A stretch of 64,000 nucleotides of DNA from Phylloscopus collybita (Eukaryota; Chordata; Aves; Passeriformes; Phylloscopidae), in contig JAJNNQ010000010.1 of NCBI GenBank assembly GCA_027886175.1, positions 4,312,001 through 4,376,000 of the forward strand, in the 5' to 3' direction. The notes beneath the pieces are model-generated. The model was not told the origin of the DNA, made no database searches, and saw only the letters and a list, made by a program, of their open reading frames with translations. Shown in pieces: positions 37,652-50,514 of this stretch (within the stretch, counting starts at the first letter, position 1; each line of letters begins with the position of its first letter). The position numbers and the translations under genes were made by a program.

Positions 37652-40600
37652 TTGTTTATAAGCCCTTGTAATTAAAATAAATGCTCTGAGAAGCAGAAAT
37701 GTACATTATCATGCTCCATCATTGCCTGTTAAAGGGCAAGAGTCATGCTGGTTCTTAGTGGAAAGTATACAGGAAAACTCCAAAATTTAGCCTCTTCTGC
37801 ATTGCTAAGAACCTCCTCTTAATGCACAGCTATCCACCAAATCATAGCAGCTATAGAAATCAAGTATCCTTTAATCCTCTCCTATGAAAATTGAAAAAAC
37901 CCTGTTTTGTTGTCCTTGACATAAATATTCTCTATCTAAACTAGAAAAAGTCTCAGTATGGTAGACCCAGACTTTGGGTGCCAGAAACAGCCTGCCCTTT
38001 GCAATCTCATACCCACGAGAGATCCTGGAAGAGGTCATTAAAGAAGGTCAGAACCTTCCCTAATCATCTGTCTACGTGTTCTTTTGGAGGCAAACATGAG
38101 CTTGGATATCAAAGTCCATTTGTTTGTTGTTTTGGTTTTCTTTTGGCATTTCTCTGAAAGGTGAATTTCTCAAATCCCCACTTATTTTAAGTCCAGCTTT
38201 CAAATAATATCTCCAACCTTCCCAAGAGTTTTTCTAGCCTCCATTGAAGGGAGGCTGTTTAGTTAAAGCAAGAAGGTTTGGGTTCCCTAAAGGTCTAATT
38301 GATGTGCTTTCAGGACTATTAGAGATAAATTCACTCTCCATATGTGTTTGGGCCAACCTAAACATAGTGAAACATCCTATCCAAGGTACTAGGTATTGTC
38401 CTTGCTTTTTTTTCCACTTTGTCTTTAAATGCTTTTCACCTGAAACATAACTAACAAGTTCTATTTGCATTCACACCCTTTTTACTTTCTTTGTTTGCTA
38501 TTTTTTCAGTCTTTGAACCTTTACTGTTGATGTTAAAGTCTTTCATCATCATTTTCCTTAGGAAAAAGCACCCTAGTTTATGCACACACATGGATATGTA
38601 TATATATTCTTGGAACCTGACATTCCTCTGCTGTTCCCAGTATATCTTTCTGGGCCCCCATTTCCTAACCAAAAGCACATTACAGATCTGATTCTTTCCA
38701 CAGCCTAGCAGCACATCAATAAACTAAAGATTATTGTGCTTTGTCAGGTTTTATTTTGTAACATTATGGGAAATTCTCTGCTGCTTTGGATGAGTGCATA
38801 AACTCTTATTGCCTGACAATTAACAGAGCTAGTAATAGAAAATGCAATGTAATTTACCTTAGTACAAGGGATTTTGGTTAACAAAAATTAAACTATTGAA
38901 CTCTCCTCTCGTAAGGGAAGGACATTCTCTCATTATGTGTGCATTTTTTTTAGGCGGTTAAATAAATAAAAAGCCCTGTACACAACAGCAACTGGGTGCT
39001 GGGCCTTGGGTGGATTTATTATGAAGTCTATGTGGAATTCTTCTAATGTGCTTGCTTTGGAACTAAACAACATGATCCCTTTGCTAAATAAGCATGCTGT
39101 AGCCTTTTCTGGGATACAGGGAGAGTTCACCAAATAAATAATGTTGAAGGGGGAGTTCCTTTATGTGCTGTGTAATTCCACTGTGCTGGAGATGACTTCT
39201 TACCTCTGTTGCTGAATTAGGAAGGTCAGAATTCAATTCTCTCCCTCAGCTACTACTTACCATAAATGTCGAGGGGCCACCACATTACTCTGAGGACCAG
39301 TCAATCTTTTCAGTTTGACCTCCAAAGAAGTGGCTTATGTATTTATTTTTGCTCTCCCTGGCCTAGGAAGGTCATGTTTCCTTTCCATTTTTTTCTTCTT
39401 CTTTCTACTTCCTTCTCCTTTTTAATATATATTCAGGAAAAGAAAGTAAGCTAAGTCTTAGTACAATTAATTTAAGGTTAGTATTTCTCCTGCCAACTGG
39501 TTCAATCTGTTTGAAAGGAAACAGCACACAACTGAAACCCTGAAAGAAACAAATCTGAGGAATTGGGTTGAGGAGCTGGCATTGGGGTTCAAAGCACAGC
39601 CTTAAATTCCATGGTACCTGATGTGAACCTGAACAAATGCATGCAGAATTTGCTTTCTGTAGACTACACGAATAAAGAGTTTTACAGTCACTTTCCCCAG
39701 CATACCTGAAGAAGAACCTCAGTAAGAAAATATACTTTGGCACTGCAAGTTTTAGCTCTATCACTTGAATAAAACTAATTTTTTATGTTACGAAAGGCCC
39801 ACTTTGATCCATTGCTAATTTCAGGCCAAAGAAATGATCTAATAAAATTTAAGGCCATAATGATGAATTCTTTATAACCTCCTCATCTTGCATAGTTTCT
39901 TTATAGTGAGACTTATATCTGATTTTTAATGGACTGAGAGGGAAAGGTTAGTGTTTGTCTATGCCTACCTCTCTGTTTATCCATCCCTTAAGGCTTCCAA
40001 CTGCTCACTGTCATTGCTCTTCACTGGCACCAAATCAAAATTTTGGTGAGGGTGAGGTTTGGTCTTTAAAAAATTGGGCAAGGTTACTTAGTTTAGATGT
40101 TGCATGTCTATTTCCTGTGACGTCTCTGTGGGTTTTATGTTCTCAGTTTTGGAGGCCGTTTAGATAATCCCAGCCTAAGGTAGGAGTGTTTCCCTTTCCT
40201 GTAACCATAAGTGTGCACATGAGTGAGAAAGCCAGGATGGTTTCAACAACGTCACAGTCCAGTTGAGCATGGCTTTTTTCTGGAGAACTGGGTGTATTTG
40301 AACAGTGGGCTTTGTGAGGAAGGCAATAATAGCCTCACATACAAAGATAATGATGGATGTTATGGAATTGAGAATTGGGGTTTAAAATTGTGCCCTCTTG
40401 CCCTCAAACCTCCTTACACACACAAGCAAAACAAAGCGGAGTTTGAGATGGAAGCATTAGACTGGATTGGCTGAAAAGCTCCCCTTTTACTGGAGGGGGT
40501 AAGCCTGTATCAGAGAGTGTTGAAATCACCTACTTGACCCTTGTCTAACCCTCAATCCAGAAGGTACAAAGTGGGACAGAGCTAATCCCAGCAAGTAGGT

Positions 40601-42362
40601 TTAAGCAAACACACTAACAATTTACTGCCACTCAGAGAATGTCACTTTCTGAACTTTCAGCTCACATGATTTTGGAGGCAAGAGCCATTTAAAGCAGAGA
40701 TGCATTACAGGGAGAGTATGAAGGTCCACTTCAAACCCAGGGAAAGCTCCTTGCTTTTCACCACCACTGAAGAAGACACCTCTTGTCATTCTTGGTGTGC
40801 ATGGAGGAACATGCACAATGTATGACTTCCAGAGAACAATTTAGTGCCTCTCAGCAGGTTTTCCCACTCTTGTATTTTCCCTGAAAGCTCTCAGGTCTCC
40901 CACCCAGCCATGTGCCATGACACTCAGCATCCTCAATAACACAAATAAAAGCAATTACAGAAAATTTGAGTATGGGGAGTTAGTGATATTTATGAGGATT
41001 TTCCTTTATAAAACTGCTTACGAAGGAGGTATTTCAGGCTGAGACCTCTAGACTCTTCCTATATCACCTCAAAGCACAAAAAACTTGGGAAAAGGAAATG
41101 TGAATATTTTTCATATTTATCCTGCCAGTTGAAGAATTTTATTTAGTTTTGCCAAGGGCAGGCCATGCTGTTGTTGGCTAGGTTGATCTGTCCCTTACCT
41201 CCCAGTTAGGTCTGGAAATTTAAATGCTTTTATCAGGAAAGGTACAGTGGAAATAAAACAAGAAAGTACAATTCAGATTGGTCAAAACCACAGGATCATA
41301 CTCATTATGGAATGGACTCTAACCCTCAAATAATACTTCTACACGTCACACGGGGTCAAATCATGCTGATTTTTTAAAATGGATTTTTTTTGTAATTTCA
41401 GTAGAACAATCTGTGAGATGATCTTTCCCACTCCTGAACAGAAAATTTGTGTGGTTTTGAACATAAATTGTAACTTTGTGGCTATACTCAACAATTAAGC
41501 TTTGTAGCTCCTAACACAAAGTTCTCTCAACTTTTAGGGGAGTTTGGATCTGATCCCATACCAGGACATTATAGTTTAGATTAAGTTTTGATGTTCCTTA
41601 TTTCCAATAAGATAACACGATGACAGAAGTTCAGAAAAATGTGGACAGACGCTGACACAAAGAAATGATAATGTCAGGGTTTTTTGAAGGGTTTTAATGT
41701 ATTTTTAAGCATATATATCACATTCCTTATTTTTCCTTGAGGTTTCTGACTCAATTTGCCCTCCAAAAATGAAATAGAATGTTGTTAAAACATTAATCAA
41801 GAAGGGAAACAATTCTAATTAAGAAATAAAATATATTAAAATGAGAAAAAAGTGTGAAACTACCAAGAGCAACCATAAATTACTGACAAAATCCAAATTT
41901 TAGTTATGTAATTCTTTGCTTGCCTGTTTTTTAAACTTTTTTTTTTATTTGTTCTAGCATGAGAATCTCCTTTTAAAGATAGATTTAGTGAAATACTACC
42001 AGCCTGGAGCAGAAAAAAGGAGACTGTGAACGTTTCCCACTGAAATATACAGTGAGCTCATTAAAAATACAGTCAATTTTTTTAATAGCAAAATCATTTT
42101 AAGTTTGCTTATATGGTGCAAATAAATCCAAAGGCCTGAATTATTGAGTCCTATTAAGCCTAATGCCTTGAAACCTTCACTATTGTTCCCTCTGCACTTC
42201 CAAACACAGAACTTGGTGCCCAGAGTCCTCAGATACATTTTCATTTTCAAATGCGTGTGTTGAAGCCAACAAAGCCCTTCCTGAATCCCCCATTTCTTTC
42301 CTCAGTCCTTTCCTGAGCTTTCCCAAGTAATGGAGCAAAATTCCCAGTTTTTGGAACTGAGG

Positions 42363-45300
42363 TCAGATTAGGAAGATAATCCCAGGGTAAAAAGGGATCA
42401 GGACAAAGTCAATCCTGTAAAAGAGTGAGTGGAGTGTGGAAATGCCCAAGAGTTTGGATCTCCTCTTATCTGACTTCTCCCACTCTGCTTCATGCTGAAT
42501 CTGCTGTCTTATCTGTTTCTCATATTTGGTATGTGATTTTGTTGGCACTGACAGGGATTCTTTTCTCCTCTCATTCTTGAAGTCATGCCAAAGAATGCAA
42601 TGAAAGCTCGTATGACAATCTTTTAATGGTATATGCGAAAACATGAGGAATTTAAAAGGAGGAAGGAACATACTTGCAATTAAAATCACATGCTCCATCC
42701 TGTAAATAGACTTCCACTGAAAGAGTCACATCTCAAGCACGTGCTGCAACAGTACTTGCACATGGCTCTAACTATTTGCTGGTAAAATATTGACATTTCC
42801 TCAAGCTTATGCAGAGGACACCTTCTCCTGAAGCAATGTCAGGGGAGGGAACTCACTGGACACGAATTCCTCTCTATCATTTCAGTTGTCTGTAGTAGAT
42901 GAATGCCAAAACAACCCTAACATGTTTTTCAGTTGCCAGATTAGTTTAGTAGCTTCATGTTTCTGAATTTGTGATGCAGCCTTTCATGCTCACACTTGCA
43001 CAGAGATCTGCCCACGTGCACCGTTACACTCCTTCATTTCCTTTCCCATTCCTGCTGGTTCTGGATCAAATCTGGAGCTGAGGGCTGGCCCTGGCACACA
43101 TACCCAGTTTGTTTTTTTCCATACAGATCATTTTAGCTGAAGGAAAAAGTTGGAGACATTGCAATCAGGTAGTCACAAGCAGCACCAGTCCTATAGTCTT
43201 GCACAGCCCCAAACTTTCCACCCTTTTTGTTCCAGGAATAACAAAATACCATTCTGCTGATGTTTTTTGGTTTGCAATTTATATTTATTTCCTTAAAAAT
43301 GTGAGTTCCTTCTTCATGTAGCTGTGACAGGCATTTGTCACTCCTCCAGACAGCACAGGAAGGATGAGTGTGTTCCTGAAAGGCTGGATGAACATGTGGA
43401 CTTGCATGTCTAGGACTTACAGTGACTAAACCACTTTGCAAAATTGGGTTAGTTTTAACCATAGCTTCACTGGGTTTTGCAGGCATAAAAACTTCTCCAA
43501 GACATAATGCTGAAGAAATGCTAAATTCTGTTTGAAAATTCAAGCAGTTGCGTGTAAGGTTGCCATAACTGAGTTTGTAAAGATATCTCTACCAAAGCAC
43601 AGAATGGTTTGTGGTTGTCCCTAAACAGGAAATATTTTGAAGTTTTACAATGTCAGTATAAAAGAATAAGGTTAAAAATTATATTTTCTCACTCATTTTA
43701 TGAAGTATAGTATGTTAGCTGAGATAAGGTTTAGCATTAAGATTAAAGACATTACTGTCACCTGTTGTAGAGAGCATCAGAAATAACAACTCATACATCT
43801 TTCTTCTCAATTAATTTTTGTCTTCTGTGCCTTAGACACTTTGCCAAAATTTTCAGGTCTCTGTCCTTCATGGAGGTCTTTATCAATTGCAAAAATACAC
43901 TAGTCCTGAAATGTTAATGTTAAGCACATTTCCACAAGAAAGTATTGCTTTAACAAGGCTGGAAAACGTTCTCCTCAGAAGAGCAATTATCATTAAAGAT
44001 TCATTATCAAAAGAGTAGTTACCTAAAGCAGAAAAGTATGAACAGTAGGACTGATTCATTCCCCTGACAAAGGGTGACAGCAATCCCAAGATGAATATAT
44101 TTCAAGGACTAGTACAAATTTGGTCTGTCTGTCTCTGTGTGTAATATGGCTCTTGCTGTATGACCAGATTGAGCACATCTTTAACGGATGCCAACAGGCA
44201 GGTGCCTTTAACAATGATAAGTGCCTCCCACTGAGTGAGGACCTGGTCATATATTTTGAAGCACTGGCTGAATTTTCTCTTTGGTTTTTCAATTCCAGGC
44301 CATCTTCTCAAAAGGATTGACTTCTTCATCAGCATCTTAGAACTCAGAGTGAGCCTTCACCTTCACACCAGAGGCTCATGTGCTTTCAAGCTGCTTGAGA
44401 TTCCACTTCTGTTCATCTGTAGGCACACATGGCACAAACTGAGGTCTGCCTGTGTCTTTATCATGAATCATTTACATTCCTCTGCACAGTATAAAGCACT
44501 CAAGATAGAGATGCCCCAGACTTGCTTTGTGTATGATGAGGATTTATTCACTCCCTGGCTCAGACTTTGGGAAAAGGAATTTTTCATAACTGGTTTACTC
44601 CAGAGCAGATTTGGGAGGAGCTGGATGTTAAGATTTACAGAATTCTTTGTGATTTTTAATTTAAGATAAAATGGAGATGTGTATCTTTTAGAGTATGTAT
44701 TTGTATACAGACATTAAACTCTAATTATATATAGACTTGTGTGTATCTACTTTAAATAATAGATTTAGCTAATTTTAGTAGGAATACGAAACCAGCAGAT
44801 TGAATATTTTTAGTATTATCTTATTAAGTCAAGATGTACCTTTTAATGTGAAAATAATAACAAATTCTGCTTTGCCAAGAAAAACAATACAATGACAGTA
44901 ACCAACTGAGTTGGCTTTTTCTCATGTCAGAGTTGGGCAGGAATGCCAGACCAAATTATAAAGTCCTTCCCCAGGCACAAAACTCTCAACAAAATCAATG
45001 GGAGTTTGTTTAAATATAGATTTAATTAAATCCAGAGTAGATGGCCAGTTATTGGTCACTTTGGTTGGGATGAGAATCTTAAGGAGACAGTTGAATCTTT
45101 CCCATCACTGCCATTATATAAATATTATTTTTGCTAGGATATCTTCCTTTACCCCTACCCCCCAAGCAGTTCAGAGACAATAAAACACCAGGAATCCCTG
45201 AAGAGTGGTAAAATGCTGACATGATTTAAGGAGGAAGACTCTGATAAGAAGATAAAAATCTAATAAACAGAGTCTGGAGGACCTTGGCAAGTCTCAGCTG

Positions 45301-46040
45301 CTTGCCAGTGTAAGCAAAGCCCCTCCCAAGGAAAACAAAGGGAACCTTAATCTCAAGGACATTCCACTCACAAACCATCTGAAGGAGAAAGTCAAGGCCA
45401 TGACCTCTGCAGTCTGAAGTTATGAGCATACTGACAAGAAAATATTTGACTTGGTTCAAGAAGCAAAATCAGTCATTGGATTTTTTAATATCTTTTTTTC
45501 TTCCATAAGAGACAAAATAATGCAACACTGTGTTACATGTAAATGTGTGCATGTACACACACCTCACTATTCCATGGAAAGGATATTCAGATCCATGGGA
45601 TGCATATATATTGTTATTATGCAGGACATGCACATCACTTCCAATATCTGCACCCCAAGACTTCCCCAAAATAAATAAGTGAATTGTATATGACTGCTCT
45701 TGTTCTTGACCAGAAAAGACACAATGTCAGCAGATTAAAATGTTGCCTTTTTGTCTTTCTTTACTTTGGGCCACTTAAAAGCTTCTAAAAGACAGCCAGG
45801 CTGTAATAAGTTACAAGGAGTGTAAATTGGTTCAGATAAATCAAGTGGAAACACAAAATGGCATCTAACAGCCAAAGTTTTCTCAGGCTGCAAAGATTCA
45901 TTGTCCCCTTTGGTCACCATCTGCTTACCCCTAATACTCACCCTCCTGCCTTTCTGTGGATGCTTCATAGGTTTTTAACATTGGAAATTAGGACATCAGC
46001 ACCATTTGGAGAGCAGGGTCCTCAGAATGCTCTTTTCTGA
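42363..46040 (-). other. minus-strand open segments, coding status unproven
   Basis: Minus-strand frames lie at 42363-42698 (111 codons), 43133-43543 (136), 44056-44335 (two overlapping), 45226-45459 (77) and 45735-45968 (77). Two follow credible acceptors: a sub-segment 43421-43527 sits between a pyrimidine-rich CAG and a GTAAGT donor, and 45378 downward follows 'tttctccttcag'. I recognise no family. The frames are within chance lengths, and overlapping plus-strand frames are as long (144 codons at 44235-44669). See the findings; a decayed or unannotated gene is possible but not established. Confidence 0.15.
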
Positions 46041-46631
46041 GATTTCTGCTGAGGTTGGATAGGTTGGTAGGGTTTAGGCACTGAAGGTACATGAGGAGAT
46101 GTGGGATCTTCTCAGCTTCCTGGGTGGTGTGGACTTTGCTCTTGTTAGTGACTGAGTCTTGGCAGTCAAGCCCAAATTTAAGAAATGCAGGTGACTTTTT
46201 CTAAATCTAGCTTTTTAAACCAGCACAGCACCATAAAAATTCTTTCCTTTTCTACCTATTGCTGTTTATTGCTAGGGATCTGTAAACTCTCCTCATCTTG
46301 GAGGAAATTCTCCCCTGGTGCAGGGGATTAGGACGTGGTGTGTCAATCTCCACTCACTTATGGAAAGATCTGCAGCTAAATATTTCATACAGATTTTTAA
46401 TGCCCCATTTGTTTCCAGATGCTGGTAACTTTATTAAGGTTAATTGTAGTGCCCTGAAACATGGCTGTGAAGCACATTATTCACACACACATTGCTGCAG
46501 CTCACTAATCCTGTGGGTTTCTTAACCAATGCCTAACACTTTGATTTCATCACTGGAAGTTGTAATCTTCTCAGACCAGCAGAAATGTCTCGAGGTACAG
46601 ATCACTAAGACATAATGCCTGATATAAGTAA

Positions 46632-46651
46632 CCCTCTGCATATTCAGAGGG
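46632..46651. repeat. small perfect inverted repeat
   Basis: CCCTCTG (46632-46638) and CAGAGGG (46645-46651) flank CATATT, giving a 7-bp stem around a TGCATATT POU-like word. Confidence 0.8.
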
Positions 46652-46899
46652 CATCCAGACTGACCCCAGCTCTTCTTACAAAAATAATTAATGCAATCCC
46701 TGCATAAGAATGATCATTACTTTTGCCAGTGCTCCACCAGAAGCTGGGAATTTGGATTTTGAGCTGTGGGGGAGGAAGTTGTACAGCATAAAGAGAAGCA
46801 AGGATGATCTGTTAGGGAGATAAGCCTGACAAGCAGAATTTGGGTTCAGTCTGGAACTAGGCTAGCATCCGTCAGAAGTCTGAACTAATCTGAACTGAA

Positions 46900-47060
46900 C
46901 CCTGCCCCTCCAATAACCTGCCTTGTTGTTGTGGCACCTGATGACATTTTCTGCCGTGTTGTGTAATGACTTAAGGGCTGTAATGGGTTGCATGCTGCTA
47001 AATGTCATCAAATGCCATGAATCATAAACAATCCTGGCTTCTAAACCAGAGATTAGGGAT
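46900..47060. promoter_or_regulatory. candidate element with 11-bp inverted repeat
   Basis: TGATGACATTT (46939-46949) and its exact reverse complement AAATGTCATCA (47000-47010) are 50 bp apart, both containing TGACA/TGTCA cores of TALE homeodomain type. Between them are TAATGACTTAAGG and TAATGGG homeodomain-like words. After them lies ATCATAAACAATCC, with FOX- and SOX-type words. Repeat-free and complex. Factor identity is inferred. Confidence 0.35.
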
Positions 47061-47064
47061 ATTT

Positions 47065-48900
47065 ATGAAGTTTAGTCTCAGTTTGGGTTTTCCAGACTCT
47101 TGAAGTTCAGAGGGTTCCTTTTAGTCTTCCTTTTTTCCTTTTCTTTTTTTTCTTTTTATTGCTCAGGCTGCTTCCTGCTGCTGTGATTGACCCTGCTGCT
47201 AATATACCCAAACTGCAGAGCTTGATGTTAATCCAAAGAAGTTGAATGCCTGAACTGATTGCCTGCTGACAGCCAGTGTAAAACCCAAAAGCATGACTGC
47301 AGATATTGAGATTAGATATTGGAAGATGGAAAAAAAATAATTAAAAGAAGAAAAAAAAAAGGGTGCAACTGTGCAGAAGCATCAGGAAACAACCCCTATT
47401 ATCCCACTCCTCAAGTGCAATTTCTGGTTTCCAAAACTTTACAAAGTGACAAACCTTTTATTGATCCTATAAGAATGAAAACAGATACAACACAGAAGCT
47501 GTAAAGCACAAAGATAAAAGAGGAATAAAAGGACAAGGCACTTACTGTTGTTTGTTACAGTCTTAAAAGGAATTAAATGTAGAAAAAAAAAAAAGAAGAA
47601 AAAAAAGACAAGTAAAGTATTGAGGGGGTTTAAAATCCTGGTTTGGTTATAGGTACACTGATGCACATTGCCATGTTCATACAGGATGGTGCTTGTTGGG
47701 ATAGTTCCCTAGATCTTTGCTTTTGTTTTACTTTATATGAATCTCCTGAAAAAAAGGAGTGAAGAGTATATTTATGATAATGTGATAGTTCTGTTCCCCT
47801 ATGGCTTTACTGGAGGACACCAGGGAATCACCCACACACATATGAACAAATGCTCTCCAGTGCCATGGAGTGACTCCTCTGGTCATGCTGGGTTGCAGAG
47901 TTTGGTACTTACAGATGTACCCTACTGATCACACTTGGATTTGTTCTCCCCACTCTTATTAACAGTTGTTAATGATGTTCTATTTGACAAAGATCTCATG
48001 TTGTCTGCCAGGTCATCTGATGCTGTTCAAGATAAATGTCCATAAGTCTTTTTGAAAGCTCTTTTGAGGCAAATGGAAGCACTTTGGTGAAACCCCTAAG
48101 AAAAAGAAATTAACTGCTCTGTAAAAGGCCTGGTTCTGCCCCAACCTATTTTTTCAGCTGTAGAATTAACCTTCTTATACATGTTCTCCAGCAAGAAGCA
48201 TGGACACTGAGCAAATGTGTATTCATTAATAATGACAAATCATTCCAAATGCTGTATACTACACAACCAATAGATGCAGGGGTTCCTGCATAAATAAACA
48301 AGTAGATGAGTCTGAAGTTTTAAGGCTTTATTGCAATATTTCCAAAGCACTTAAATCACGGAACTCCTTTGGACACAATTGGAAATTCTGTATTTGGGCA
48401 AGCACCTGAAAGTTTCAAACCCAGGTTTAAAAGCAAACAGTTTGTGTTTATACACTACTGTAATGTTGAGCCAAGCTCTTAGATGTGTAGGCAACCATCC
48501 ATCCCTCTTCAACTCTCCCTCCCCAGCACTCCCTTAACTTGTATTAGGAGTTGAGGGAGAAGTCAGAGGTGGTTATTGTGCACAAATCATCTGCTGGCTG
48601 AAGTTTTTGGTGGCAGCCCAGAGAGAAGAAGGAAAAAAAATTAGAAAAATTTCAATTTCAGGACCATTATTATTTTCATTAATCATAAGAGGCGCTGTCA
48701 CCCCTGTCCTTATTCTTTAGAGGGAGATCTATTATACGGTCCATTTAGTCCAAGCCATATTACCTCATATGTTTTCCTGGCTGACCAAATAAGACTTAAG
48801 AGATAAAACAATTTACTGTTCATTATGATCCGTGTCACTGGAATCAATCTATTAACCTACATTAACTGGATATGTGACGATAGCTCACATACACGCTTCT
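47065..48900. other. gene-free unique DNA
   Basis: No gene recognised. T- and A-rich patches near 47130-47160, 47336-47358 and 47582-47608. Confidence 0.6.
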
Positions 48901-48907
48901 CCAATTT

Positions 48908-49000
48908 AAAAAAAAAAGAAAAAAAAGAAAGAGAGGATGAGGGAGGGGCTGGAGGGAGGGGGGTGGGAAGGGAGAGGGAGAGAGAGAGGGGAAAGGAAAT
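48908..49000 (+). repeat. polypurine tract
   Basis: About 90 bp almost purely purine on the plus strand: A-rich first, then G-rich (GGGAGGGG...GGGTGGGAAGGG), then (GA)n. It includes the quadruplex motif given separately. The mirror minus strand gives false Pro/Ser/Phe-rich frames. Confidence 0.95.
48941..48973 (+). other. G-quadruplex-forming tract
   Basis: At least five runs of three or more G (GGG-A-GGGG-CTGGA-GGG-A-GGGGGG-T-GGG-AA-GGG) with loops of 1-5 bases, meeting the usual four-run quadruplex rule. It lies inside the polypurine tract and about 150 bp before a candidate regulatory element. Confidence 0.7.
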
Positions 49001-49119
49001 CAAGGCCCATAAAGTGCAGCAGACGTATAATTTGCCAAGCGAATACAACTTCATTTTCCAGCGGCCACTGCTGCGCCCTCCACATCTTCACGCAGCCCCT
49101 GACCTGTGAAGAATTCTAA

Positions 49120-49260
49120 CAAATTGGCTTCTATTGTGAAGCCAAAAGGTGCCATCAATGAAGGGACGGTTCGCTGGTCCTAAAGTATGATGGGAAATCA
49201 CAGGCTGGAATAAAGAGCCGCAGTTTTATGAAGTTAACCCGTTGAGGTTAAATCCAAGCA
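49120..49260. promoter_or_regulatory. candidate distal regulatory element
   Basis: Complex stretch with AAATTGG/CCATCAAT words, isolated CpGs (gacggttcgctgg, gccgc, cccgtt), and TTAACC (49234-49239) opposed to GGTTAA (49246-49251), forming an HNF1- or GRHL-like inverted pair. Low-confidence inference. Confidence 0.25.
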
Positions 49261-49264
49261 GGGA

Positions 49265-50385
49265 GGCTGGAACAGGCTCTTGCCCCTTTCGGCGACTTAA
49301 TAGGGAGGAGAGGAGTTATTCAGATGTGCTGCCCGAGTGCAGGGAAAACTCCCTCACTGAGCACGGCAGAAGGAAGAGTTTCTCTCTTCTCAGCAACTTC
49401 TGCTGTGCCACAGTGAGGATTCATTCCCTCTGTTTTGCTCTCCATGCTTGATAGATTGCAAATGTCCAGAGGGAAGAAAGCGAATCAATAGGTGGCCTTC
49501 CCAATGCTCGTTTGCACAGCAAAAGAACTTCTGAGTAAACAGCCAAAGAGTAAGGTAGTGCCACCTCTACACAGCTCCATCAGTCTATTTACTCTGGATT
49601 TGCACTTGCTTATTAAGAGCTCATCTGGGTGCAAGTCCTATTTTTGTTATTCCCTCTCCCGGCATGCTGGGGCCCTGCTGACAGCAGAAAACTAAGAGGT
49701 ATTTTCTTTGTGCTGATTGCCTCAGTGAGTCCAGTCCCAGATGTGCTTGCACCCAAGCCATGGCAGGGATTTGTCCTGCTCCCAGTCACCATGTTTGAGC
49801 CCAAGCTCCAGAATCACATGCTGGGAAGAGGTGGGAATTATTTTGGTAGCATTTCCAATATGGTTTTAATCTGTTTTTTGCAAGCATCAATGTGGCAAGT
49901 GTTAAGGTTCCTATTGTTACTACAGCTGCTTTAATTGGATACTGGAGATATATAACCTGGCCCATATCCACTGATTCTAGCGAGAATTGCATCAAATTGG
50001 ACTCATTTTCCCCCCTTGAGATAAGATGGACTTTAATAGCAGGGACAAGTGGGGTCATCTTCACCTCCACGTAACATACACCTGCCTTAAGTGTTTCTTC
50101 CAGCCCATAAAATTATGTATACATGCCTCCAAAACCTGTGAATAGTCCAGGACTTGTTTCCTCATTTTTCTCCTAAAAAAGAAAAAATAATGAAGGGCTG
50201 CTGCAAGGGTGCTCACAGTGAATGTAATGAATAGTAGAATAAAAAGAATAAAAATAATATTATGGTTGTGCCTCATAGTTTTTGCTCTATGCAGTAAGCC
50301 ATCATGCTAGGAATTGGACTAACATTTTGCAGAGGCTGTCACTGCCCCACTATGCCTTCAGGCAAGAATAGAGACTGCAAATTAA
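49265..50385. other. gene-free unique DNA
   Basis: Frames of 60-101 codons overlap on both strands between 49240 and 50070. The amino-acid content looks varied, but no domain or splice-bounded exon is recognisable and the two strands are equally open. Confidence 0.55.
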
Positions 50386-50387
50386 CA

Positions 50388-50512
50388 GTCTGAGGGAGAA
50401 AAAAGACAAAAAGGTTTGCCAGAGGCCATCCTAGAAACTCAGTGGTAGGACCAAGGATAGAATCAAAGCTACCTGCTTTGCCCATTTGACCACATTTTCC
50501 TTAATCTTTATA
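50388..50512 (-). mobile_element. MIR-like tRNA-derived SINE relic
   Basis: In plus orientation the order is 'ctgagggagaaaaaagac', 'aaggtttgccagaggccatcctag', 'aaactcagtggtaggaccaa', 'ggatagaatcaaagctacctg', 'catttgaccacattttcctt'. This matches, reversed, the widespread amniote tRNA-SINE pattern 'actgaggcacagag ... gacttgcccaaggtca ... agtggcagagcca ... gaacccaggtctcctg ... ctagaccacactgcctt'. The body and tRNA head both remain; an old copy. Confidence 0.72.
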
Positions 50513-50514
50513 AT

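Larger units (their letters stand above)
35045..42360. other. gene-free unique DNA
   Basis: No gene recognised over about 7 kb. It contains a T-run (36846-36866), an A-run (37210-37225) and a (TC)n/pyrimidine region (37545-37651). Chance frames up to about 119 codons. Confidence 0.6.

Noticed and set aside
44235..44669. 144-codon plus-strand frame
   Set aside because: It overlaps minus-strand frames of similar quality, with no motif and no upstream promoter or acceptor that stands out.
49786..50074. Opposed 94-codon minus and 60-codon plus frames with varied composition
   Set aside because: Neither has clean splice boundaries or recognisable similarity, and simultaneous openness of both strands argues for chance.
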